Positions 1 through 7,002 of a DNA stretch of 64,000 bases are shown one piece after another. The notes under the pieces were generated by a model. It ran no database searches and was not told the origin of the DNA. It saw nothing but the letters and a program-made list of their open reading frames with translations. Within the stretch, counting starts at the first letter, position 1, and every line of letters begins with the position of its first letter. The position numbers and the translations under genes were made by a program. Location of the stretch: the NCBI GenBank assembly GCA_021798985.1, contig JAJZBI010000013.1:1-64000 (forward strand). The letters run 5' to 3'. This DNA comes from Actinomycetes bacterium (GTDB taxonomy: Bacteria; Actinomycetota; Acidimicrobiia; Acidimicrobiales; Bog-793).

Positions 1-41
1 CCGGACAGGTGCTCCTCTCCTGGGTTGTCGATGCGCTTTCG

Positions 42-1010
42 TCAGCTGCATTCTCCCAGGTAGCGGAGCATTTGTCGCGTCATTAGCAGGCGCGTGCCGC
101 TACTTCGCTGCAATATCAGGGTCTGACACGCCGCAGTCGCATACGGGCAGCGGTCGCGAAAGCGGCACCCAGGCTCGGGTGCGATCAGCGACGGTGGCCG
201 GCCCTTGATCCCTGCCAGCCGCCGCGTCTCATAGCGGATACCGACGTCGGGCAGCGAAGAGAGCAACAGGCGTGTGTAGGGATGCAGTGGCGCCTTGACG
301 AGCTCGTCCGCCGGCGCCTTCTCCGCGAGGCGTCCCGCGTACATGACAAGGATCGTGTCCGCGATCTCGTGGAGGATCGCGAGGTCATGGGTGATCACCA
401 TCATGGACTTCACGAAGCCGAGATCTCGGAACTCGACGAGCATCCGGGCGACCGCCTTTTGCGTGGAGACGTCGAGCGCCGAGGTGATCTCATCCGCGAT
501 CAACAGCGAAGGGTTGAGGAGCGTCGACACCACGAGCACAACACGTTGCTTCATGCCGCCTGAGAGCTCGATCGGGTAGCGATCGAGGACCGAGCGGTCC
601 AGGCCGACGAGCTCCAGGCGGCGGACCAGCTCGTCGTGCAGGCCTGCCAGGCGGATACCCCGGCTCTTTAGCAGTTCGTTCACGAACCGGCCGATCTTGC
701 GGGTCGGGTTGAGCGCGCTCATCGCGTACTGCGGCACCGTCGAGACGGTGCGGTAGCGGTAGGGGTCCATCTGGGCGGCATCGGCGATCGGCAGCGTGGT
801 CCCATCGATCGCGACGGTGCCCGAGACATGGCGCATGCGGCCCGTCAACAAGACGATCGCGTTGCCGAGGCTCGACTTGCCGCAGCCGGACTCTCCGGCG
901 ACTCCCATGATCTCCCCGTCGGCGATCGAAAAGCTCAGCCCGTCCACGGCCTGGACGTCGCCGGCCAGGCTGCGGTAGTAGACGCGAAGGTCGCTGACCT
1001 CGACGCTCAT
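42..1010 (-). CDS. Family-5 ABC importer ATPase (DppD/OppD-like)
   Basis: Cytoplasmic ATPase subunit that powers uptake of peptides, nickel or oligosaccharides through the two adjacent permeases. Visible motifs in order are Walker A GESGCGKSS (about residue 40), Q-loop VPQYAMSALNP (about 92), signature LSGGMKQR (about 149), Walker B LLIADEITSALD (about 169) and the H-loop VITHDL (about 205). The C-terminus has the cysteine-containing oligo_HPY-type extension typical of Dpp/Opp ATPases (GCRFRDRCPY). At 322 aa it is normal for the family. The start is 3 nt after the permease stop, so it is co-transcribed and translationally coupled. Downstream, positions 1-41 hold a purine-rich GGAGAGGAG in the transcribed sense, suggesting a further gene (the expected DppF-like second ATPase) off the left edge. 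The substrate cannot be read from sequence. Confidence 0.93.
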   Translation of the reverse strand: MSVEVSDLRVYYRSLAGDVQAVDGLSFSIADGEIMGVAGESGCGKSSLGNAIVLLTGRMRHVSGTVAIDGTTLPIADAAQMDPYRYRTVSTVPQYAMSALNPTRKIGRFVNELLKSRGIRLAGLHDELVRRLELVGLDRSVLDRYPIELSGGMKQRVVLVVSTLLNPSLLIADEITSALDVSTQKAVARMLVEFRDLGFVKSMMVITHDLAILHEIADTILVMYAGRLAEKAPADELVKAPLHPYTRLLLSSLPDVGIRYETRRLAGIKGRPPSLIAPEPGCRFRDRCPYATAACQTLILQRSSGTRLLMTRQMLRYLGECS

Positions 1011-1013
1011 CGG

Positions 1014-1988
1014 CTACAGCTCCCGAAGCCGCGGGTTGAAGACCTCGTCCAGCCCGACGTTCATGACGTACAGGCCGCCGACAATCGCCACGATGCCCAG
1101 GCCGGGCGGGATGAACCACCACCAGACGTGGAGCTGGAGGGCGTTCCACAACACCGCCTGGTTCATCATCAAGCCGAGCGAGGTCGCGTCGGTCGGGCCG
1201 AGGCCGAGAAAGTCGTACGAGGCGGCGATCAACACGGCGCCCCCGAAGAGCAAGATGAACATCAAGAACAAATACGAGCTCATGTTCGGTGCGATCTCGC
1301 GCATGATGATCTTCACGTCCCGCTCGCCCGACAGGCGAGCCATGCCGACGAACTCCCTTGTGCGCAGCGAGAACGTCTGGGCCCGGATCGCCCGGGCGGC
1401 CCAGGGCCAGGAGGTGAGGCCGATGAAGATCGCCTCGAAGAGCAGGCTGCGGGCCGAGAGGTAGGCCCCGATGATCAACAGCAGCGCGAGGGTGGGGATG
1501 ACGAGCAAGATGTTGGTGAGCATGCTCAAGGTCTCGTCGACGATTCCACCCCAGTAGCCGGCCGAGAAGCCGACGATCATGCCGATCACCGCCGCCAAGC
1601 CGCCACCGAGCACGCCGATGAGGAAGCTCGCCCGCAGCCCGTAGACGAACTGGGAGAAGACGTCCTGGCCGAACTGCGTCGTCCCGAACCAGTGCTCCAC
1701 CGAGGGCGGCGCGGCCGCCGCCGAGGAGAATTGGTTCGGTGGGTGGCGCACGAGCAGCGGTCCGAAGAGCGCGAACAACAAGAACACCATGACGATGGAA
1801 GTCCCGACGACGAGCTTGCGGTTGCGCACCGCGAAGTAGATGAGCTCGCCGCCGACCGAGAGCTCGCGCGGGCCGCGGCCTGGCGCCGGAGGCCGCTTGG
1901 CGTGAGCGACCTTCTCGGTCGCTGGTCCCGGCACCACCGGCTCGCCGGGAGCGCCCTCGGGGGTCGCGTCGCTGGGGAGGCCGAGCAT
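1014..1988 (-). CDS. ABC importer permease, DppC/OppC-like
   Basis: Inner-membrane permease of the family-5 importer. It has a long cytoplasmic N-terminus (about 65 residues, Pro/Gly rich), then a first membrane helix after RNRKLVVGTS, a periplasmic loop and the usual binding-protein-dependent transport block of five more helices. The EAA-type coupling segment is around IMREIAPNMSS. I chose the ATG whose first base overlaps the last base of the upstream TGA (TGATG), with AAGGAG 7 nt upstream; a GTG three bases earlier (1991) is equally in frame. About 324 aa, normal for DppC. Confidence 0.92.
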   Translation of the reverse strand: MLGLPSDATPEGAPGEPVVPGPATEKVAHAKRPPAPGRGPRELSVGGELIYFAVRNRKLVVGTSIVMVFLLFALFGPLLVRHPPNQFSSAAAAPPSVEHWFGTTQFGQDVFSQFVYGLRASFLIGVLGGGLAAVIGMIVGFSAGYWGGIVDETLSMLTNILLVIPTLALLLIIGAYLSARSLLFEAIFIGLTSWPWAARAIRAQTFSLRTREFVGMARLSGERDVKIIMREIAPNMSSYLFLMFILLFGGAVLIAASYDFLGLGPTDATSLGLMMNQAVLWNALQLHVWWWFIPPGLGIVAIVGGLYVMNVGLDEVFNPRLREL

Positions 1989-2977
1989 CACTGCGCTCCT
2001 TGCATGCCGACTCGCGTGCGGGGATCGACGAGCACGTACGCGATGTCGATCAAGAAGTTGGCGACGAGCACGCCGATGATGATGAACAAGAAGATCCCCT
2101 GCAACAAGAAGTAGTCCTGGTTCTGGATCGCCTGCAGGATCAAATAGCCAAGGCCGGGGTAAGAGAAGGCGATCTCGGTCACCACCGCGCCACCGACGAT
2201 GACGCCGAGCTGCAACGCCAGACCGGTGATCTGGGGCAAGAGCGCGTTCCGGAACGCGTAGCGGCGGATGAGGCGTTGCGGCGCGCCGAGCGCTTGGAGG
2301 TAGTGGGAGTAGTCCGCCTCAAGCTCGTAGATGATGACGTTGCGCATCCCGATCGCCCAGCCGCCGAAGCCGACGAGGAACAAGGTGAGGAAGGGCAGGA
2401 ACCAGTGCGCGAGCAGGCTCCAGATGAACTGCCAGGTGAAGGAGGGTTGGAGCGAGTAGCTGTAGCCACCCGAGATTGGCAGCCAGTGGGCCTCGGAGGC
2501 GAGCAGGAACGCGAGCAGCAGCGCGAGCCACATGTAGGGCGTCGCCGTCAGCGTGTAGCCGATCGGCAGTACGGTGTTGTCCAAGATCTTGCGCCGTGCC
2601 GCGAGGGCGCCGACCTTGTTGCCGGCGTACCAGGAGAGCAGGATGGCCGGCAAGAGCAGCGCCAGGGAGTACAGCACGGAGTGGGCGATGATCGTCCGCA
2701 CCGGCAGTGGGTAGGAGTAGATGCTGATGCCGAGGTTGCCGTGCACCAGGGCGTCCCAGAAGTTGAGGTACTGCTTCCACCAGGGGAGGTCGAAGCCAAA
2801 GGCGCGCGAATAGACGTTGTAGATCGCGTCGTAGCCACCTGGCTGCAGGGAGAACTTCGCCAACAGGCCCTTGATCGGGTTGCCGGGCATCAACCGGGGA
2901 ATCACCCAGTCGATCGTGACCGCGAGGACGAAGGTCAACAGGTACGTCAGCAGCTTGCGACCGAAATACCGGCGCAT
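1988..2977 (-). CDS. ABC importer permease, DppB/OppB-like
   Basis: First permease of the importer (329 aa). The N-terminal helix in MRRYFGRKLLTYLLTFVLAV, the following N-P-I-K-G periplasmic segment and the C-terminal block ending in an EAA-type loop (RNALLPQITGLAL, then EIAFSYPGLGYLI) are characteristic of DppB/OppB. The start is ATG with GGAG 8 nt upstream. Translation is coupled to the next permease by a one-base stop/start overlap. It lies downstream of the binding-protein gene, separated by a stem-loop that probably lowers permease expression relative to the binding protein. Confidence 0.93.
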   Translation of the reverse strand: MRRYFGRKLLTYLLTFVLAVTIDWVIPRLMPGNPIKGLLAKFSLQPGGYDAIYNVYSRAFGFDLPWWKQYLNFWDALVHGNLGISIYSYPLPVRTIIAHSVLYSLALLLPAILLSWYAGNKVGALAARRKILDNTVLPIGYTLTATPYMWLALLLAFLLASEAHWLPISGGYSYSLQPSFTWQFIWSLLAHWFLPFLTLFLVGFGGWAIGMRNVIIYELEADYSHYLQALGAPQRLIRRYAFRNALLPQITGLALQLGVIVGGAVVTEIAFSYPGLGYLILQAIQNQDYFLLQGIFLFIIIGVLVANFLIDIAYVLVDPRTRVGMQGAQ

Positions 2978-3015
2978 TGCGCTCCTTTTGGAGATGGGTG
3001 GGGCGAGGAATCAGA

Positions 3016-3057
3016 GGCGGTCGCCACCTCGGCGCACCCCGCAAGGTGGCGACCGCC
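3016..3057 (-). terminator. Stem-loop between binding-protein and permease genes
   Basis: Perfect 14-bp inverted repeat (3016-3029 with 3044-3057, arm sequence GGCGGTCGCCACCT) with a 14-nt loop, between the binding-protein stop and the permease start. There is no U-run. In ABC operons such structures often act as partial terminators or mRNA-stabilising elements that let the binding protein be made in excess; that role here is inferred. Confidence 0.6.
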
Positions 3058-3105
3058 GGGCCCGGTGCCCTCAGCACATCGTCCCGAGGGCACCTAGTGT
3101 GGCTG

Positions 3106-4830
3106 CTAGCTCGCCGGCCGGAGCTTGGTGAGCATGAGCAAACCGGTCATGTTCCAATAGCCTCTCCAGGTCATCGGCAGGTAGTGGTTGCTGCCCGATG
3201 CGGAGGGCCACCCGGTCCACGTGCTGCTCGTGTACTGAGCCCACATGCCGTTGTACCAGAGCGGGATCATCGGGAGCTGCTGCAGGGAGATCTGCTCCAG
3301 CTTGGAGATGACCGACTTCATCGCCGCCGTGTTGGTCGTCGGCGTCGCGTTGAGCTGCGACACGAGGTTCCACGCGGCGGGCGAGTTGAAGCGCTCGAAG
3401 TTCAAGTTGGCGTTCTGCACCTTGCGGATCGGCAGGTTGAACATGTACTGGTAATAGGTCCAGGGCGTGTTCGAGATCTGGGCGTCATTGGTGATCGCCA
3501 GGTCGAAGGTGCCGTTCTGCAGGGCGGTGAGCCGAGCCGGATACTGCGGATACGAGGCGGTCACGTTGATGCCCGCCGCCTTCAGTTGGGAGGAGATGAG
3601 GTCGATCGCCGCCATCCAGTCGGTCCAGCCGTAGGGGACGATGAGGCTGAGGTTGATCGCCTTGCCGCTCGGCATCGTGAAGAAGCCGTTCTTCAGCTTG
3701 TAGCCGGCCTGCGTAAGGATCTGGCGTGCCTTGGTCGGGTTGTAGCTGAAGCCGTACTTGGCCACCACGCTCTTGTCGATGTACTGGTTCCATGTCGGCA
3801 GGAGCCCGGTCGGGTTCGCCGGCGTCACGATGTCCCCGTACACCTGGCTGGCGATTGCCTTTGGGTTGATCGCGTAGGCCATCGCCTTGCGGAAGTTCGG
3901 GTCGTTCAGTGGAGCCTTGGACAAGTTGGGGACGAGCCACGCGGTGTTCGCCGACAGCATGTAGGGGGCCTTGGAGTAGTAGGTCTTCAGCCCGTAGCCG
4001 CCGATCCCGCTGATCAACTTGGCGATGCCTGGCAGGAAGTTGTTGCTGAGGTCGATCTGGCCCGACAGCACCTGGCCCAGCACCACGTTGTTCGACCCAT
4101 TGACGATGTCGACGATGTACTGCGGCTTGACCGAGTAGCCGATCGAGTTGGCCCACCAGTGCGGGTTCTTCTCGAGGACCTCTTCTTGCTGGTTCGCCGT
4201 CAACAGGGTGTAGGCCCCGGTCCCCACGGGGTTGGCATTCGCCGTGGTCACGACGTCGGTGCTCGAGTACTTGGACCAGATGTGCTGGGGCAGGATCGGC
4301 CAGGCATACAGCCAGTTCGCCCACTGCTGGTACTCGGGCGTCTTGAAGTTGACGACCACGGTCTGGTTGTCGGGCGCCTGGACGCTCTTGATGAAGGTCC
4401 AGATATTCGAATACGGCACTGCGGGGATCTTGCCGAGCTCAAGGGTGAAGACCACGTCTTGGGCGGTGAGCGGCTGGCCGTCGGTCCAGTTGATTCCCGA
4501 CCGTAGCTTGATCGTGTAGGTCGTCTTGTTCGTCCAGGTGCCGGACTTGGCCAACCACGGGACGAACTTGTTGTTCATCGGGTTGTAGAGGAACAGCGTC
4601 TCGTAGATCAACCCGACGGTCCCGGTGCCGTAGCTCCCATTCTGCATGGGGTTCCAGCTGGACGGTGTCCCGTACTGCGTGCCGCTCGTATACAGCGTCT
4701 CGTTGCGCGGGAACGAGGTCGGGATGTTCTGCCCACTGACCGGAGCGGTCACGAGCAGCGTGGCGGTGATCGCGACGGCACTGATCGCCGACAGGATCCC
4801 GACCGCGCTTCGTCTTGCATTCATTCCCAT
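3106..4830 (-). CDS. ABC importer solute-binding protein, family 5
   Basis: Extracytoplasmic binding protein (574 aa) feeding the downstream permeases. An N-terminal signal segment (hydrophobic stretch around residues 8-30 ending near APVSGQ) has no lipobox cysteine, so it is either released or held non-covalently. The body follows the SBP_bac_5 pattern: a Y-E-T-L-F-L-Y segment near the N-terminus, LRSGINWTDGQPLTAQDVVFT, and a late FRKAMAYAINPKAIA segment. The start is ATG at 4830, preceded by GGAAGG with 5-nt spacing; an in-frame start 24 nt further upstream is less likely. It is first in the operon. The ligand (peptide, glycoside or other) is unknown. Confidence 0.92.
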   Translation of the reverse strand: MGMNARRSAVGILSAISAVAITATLLVTAPVSGQNIPTSFPRNETLYTSGTQYGTPSSWNPMQNGSYGTGTVGLIYETLFLYNPMNNKFVPWLAKSGTWTNKTTYTIKLRSGINWTDGQPLTAQDVVFTLELGKIPAVPYSNIWTFIKSVQAPDNQTVVVNFKTPEYQQWANWLYAWPILPQHIWSKYSSTDVVTTANANPVGTGAYTLLTANQQEEVLEKNPHWWANSIGYSVKPQYIVDIVNGSNNVVLGQVLSGQIDLSNNFLPGIAKLISGIGGYGLKTYYSKAPYMLSANTAWLVPNLSKAPLNDPNFRKAMAYAINPKAIASQVYGDIVTPANPTGLLPTWNQYIDKSVVAKYGFSYNPTKARQILTQAGYKLKNGFFTMPSGKAINLSLIVPYGWTDWMAAIDLISSQLKAAGINVTASYPQYPARLTALQNGTFDLAITNDAQISNTPWTYYQYMFNLPIRKVQNANLNFERFNSPAAWNLVSQLNATPTTNTAAMKSVISKLEQISLQQLPMIPLWYNGMWAQYTSSTWTGWPSASGSNHYLPMTWRGYWNMTGLLMLTKLRPAS

Positions 4831-5080
4831 CACTACCTTCCAAAGATCGAGCACGGCGCTGGCGCTTCCGTCTCGGACACGTCTGTTGTGACGGTGGGAG
4901 CGAGGGGCCCGCCGTACCCCCTTTCTGCGGGCGGGCAGCGAGAGCCCGTTGCGGCCCGGTCCGGTGTCGCCAGTAGCGCTCGCGACCGGCCGCAGTGTTG
5001 AAGTATGAGCGCCTTGGCCGCCGCTTCGTTTAGGGGATTAGGTCACAAATGATGCGGCATTCGCGCTCGAAGGTGAGCAC

Positions 5081-5623
5081 TCAGGAGGCGCCGTTACCGG
5101 ACACGACCAGCTCGCGGGCGAGCTGATATCCCCACTGCGATGCGCGGTCGAGCTCGCCCGGTGCGACGGGGCCGACGGTGCTCGTGACGACGAATCCCTC
5201 GGGCCTAGCCACGATCTCATAGCCGGCGCGCCGCAACTGCCGGGCGATCTGGCGGGAAGCGCCGCCGGACCAGCGGACACCGAGACGCGTGTCGAAGGTC
5301 GCGGCGCGACAGGGCCGGCTTGTTCGGGTGAGCTCGGAGATGACCTCGCGCACCCCAAGGCGCCGCGTCGTCGCGTCAGCATTAGCGCCCCCCGGGCGCC
5401 TCGGTGCGTTGCGCCGAGTCGCCGCGGTGCTCATGCGCCAAGCGTGGGTCGGGCCGCCGAGCACCACGAGGTCATCAGGGTTCGCCGCTACGTGGGGCGG
5501 CTCGCTCGCCTCGTGCACCTCGACGGTCGCGTTCGGGGCGGCCTCGTGGATGCCTTCGGCGATCGCTTTGGCGATGGCCGCGGTGTTGCCGTACAGGCTC
5601 TCGTAGATCACGTCGATGTGCAT
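5081..5623 (-). CDS. Flavodoxin-like protein
   Basis: Small FMN-binding-type protein (180 aa). The N-terminus MHIDVIYESLYGNTAAIAKA matches the flavodoxin phosphate-binding loop (T/S-x-T-G-x-T class; here ESLYGNTAAIA). A second conserved stretch, VLGGPTHAWRMS (about residue 62), lies where flavodoxins contact the isoalloxazine ring. The start is fixed by an excellent AAAGGAGG 7 nt upstream of ATG 5623. It is followed 88 nt on by the HtrA-type gene on the same strand. Partner and reaction are unknown; actinobacterial relatives are often annotated only as flavodoxin-domain proteins. Confidence 0.85.
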   Translation of the reverse strand: MHIDVIYESLYGNTAAIAKAIAEGIHEAAPNATVEVHEASEPPHVAANPDDLVVLGGPTHAWRMSTAATRRNAPRRPGGANADATTRRLGVREVISELTRTSRPCRAATFDTRLGVRWSGGASRQIARQLRRAGYEIVARPEGFVVTSTVGPVAPGELDRASQWGYQLARELVVSGNGAS

Positions 5624-5710
5624 GGCGGACCTCCTTTTGCTTTGGCGCCTGCACGCCACGTGCCCTGTGGTCGCGCGCGTCGCTTCGCGCCGCCGCGGCG
5701 CGCCGCGGAG

Positions 5711-6781
5711 CTACATGCGGGCGAGGTCACCGAGGACGACGGTCGTCGTCACCTTCGTCGTGCCGGCGCGCAGATAGCTCAGGTTCACCTTCTGCCCGGG
5801 GTGGAGCTTGGCAAGCGCCATGACGAGGTCTTCGAAGCTGTTCACGGGGGTGTTGCCGATTGCGGTGATGACGTCACCTGGCCGCACACCAGCGCGCGCC
5901 GCGGGTCCATCTGGGGTCACGGCGCTGACGTAGACCCCGCCGCTCCCGCTGGTCGAGTTGTAGACGGTCTGGCCCGAGATCCCAATGGCAGCGCGCCCTG
6001 CGGTCGTGACCTTGCCGTTGGCGATGAGCTGTGGCGCGATCAAGGTGACGGTGCGGCTCGGAATGGCGAAGCCGAGGCCGGCAGCCTCGGTGCCCGACTC
6101 CTGGTTGGTTGCCGCGAGGGTCGGGATGCCGACGACGGCGCCGACGAGGTTGACGAGCGCCCCTCCGCTATTCCCGGGGTTGATGGCGGCGCTCGTTTGG
6201 ATGAGGTCGCTCAACGCGACGCCGGTGGACTCGGCAACGGTGCGCCCAGTCGAGCTCACGATGCCGTCGGTGGCCGAGCCGGAAAGGCCGAGCGGGCTGC
6301 CGATCGCGAGCACGAGGTCACCGGGGCGCAGCTTCGAGGAGTCCGCGAAGCTGGCCGGGCGGATGCCCGCGGTGTTGGCCATCCGCAGCACCGCGAGGTC
6401 GTCGGGCACGTACTGGCCGATCAGGCGCGCGGTCGTCTTGGTCCCGTTGGAGCGCAGGACGGTGAAGCTCTGCGCGCCCGCGACGACGTGCGCGTTGGTC
6501 ACGACGTCGCCGCGCGCGTCGTAGATGACGCCAGAGCCGAGCCCGGTTGTCGTCGAGATCTCGACGACCGATGGTTGGGCCCGCTGGAGCGCTTGAACGA
6601 ACGCGTTCTGGAGTGCGACCGCACCCGGAGGCGGGCTCGGCGCGACCGCCTGGACCGAGGCGATGTGGGTCTCGCCGGCGGACGCTCCGATCACCCCGAC
6701 GGCGAGCGCCGCGGTGGCAGCGCCGACGAGCATCGGGCGATGGCGCGTCGCCGACGCGCGGTGCTGGGCATGTGCGGCCAT
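5711..6781 (-). CDS. HtrA/DegP-type serine protease with PDZ domain
   Basis: Membrane-anchored, extracytoplasmic quality-control protease (356 aa). It has one N-terminal membrane helix (about residues 16-36) and a trypsin-like domain with the complete catalytic triad: His in VVTNAHVVAG, Asp in DDLAVLRM, Ser in NPGNSGGALVN. A single C-terminal PDZ domain contains GVRPGDVITAIGNTPV. The start at 6781 is supported by AGGAGG 7 nt upstream; the longer frame extends into the divergent promoter and lacks protein-like character. It is transcribed away from the metal ATPase gene and shares a 221-bp promoter region with it. Confidence 0.93.
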   Translation of the reverse strand: MAAHAQHRASATRHRPMLVGAATAALAVGVIGASAGETHIASVQAVAPSPPPGAVALQNAFVQALQRAQPSVVEISTTTGLGSGVIYDARGDVVTNAHVVAGAQSFTVLRSNGTKTTARLIGQYVPDDLAVLRMANTAGIRPASFADSSKLRPGDLVLAIGSPLGLSGSATDGIVSSTGRTVAESTGVALSDLIQTSAAINPGNSGGALVNLVGAVVGIPTLAATNQESGTEAAGLGFAIPSRTVTLIAPQLIANGKVTTAGRAAIGISGQTVYNSTSGSGGVYVSAVTPDGPAARAGVRPGDVITAIGNTPVNSFEDLVMALAKLHPGQKVNLSYLRAGTTKVTTTVVLGDLARM

Positions 6782-6818
6782 GTTCTGCCTCCTCGACCGC
6801 TTCGGGTAAAGCGCTCCT

Positions 6819-6839
6819 CGGTCACTGTGCGGGTGACCG
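6819..6839. promoter_or_regulatory. Inverted repeat in the htrA/metal-ATPase divergent region
   Basis: CGGTCAC (6819-6825) and GTGACCG (6833-6839), perfect 7-bp arms with a 7-nt spacer, 38 nt upstream of the htrA start. The geometry suits a dimeric repressor site. The regulator is unknown. Confidence 0.4.
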
Positions 6840-6853
6840 TCGAGGCCAGGGGA

Positions 6854-6938
6854 GATGGCGAAGGTCGCCGGGGCGATGGCGAAGGTCACTTCGCCGCCAC
6901 CGCCTGGTTGCGGTCCGCGGGCCGGGGCGTGACCTTCG
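6854..6938. promoter_or_regulatory. Repeated CGAAGGTC motifs upstream of the metal ATPase
   Basis: GATGGCGAAGGTC occurs twice as a direct repeat (6854-6866 and 6875-6887, period 21, two helical turns). The second copy is embedded in the inverted repeat GCGAAGGTCACTTCGC (6879-6894). A reversed copy, GTGACCTTCG, lies at 6929-6938. Three phased copies on one face upstream of an ATPase start look like a regulator array; a metal-responsive repressor would fit, but this is inferred. Confidence 0.45.
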
Positions 6939-7002
6939 ACCTCTTCCGGCTGGCGTGGACGCGACGAACAATGGCGAGGTGGTGCGGCGCGCGGTGATTG
7001 CG

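Noticed and set aside
828..2114. 428-codon open frame on the plus strand across the ABC importer genes
   Set aside because: Antisense to two clear ABC genes; Asp/Arg/His-rich composition with no domain is the usual mirror of GC-rich coding sequence.
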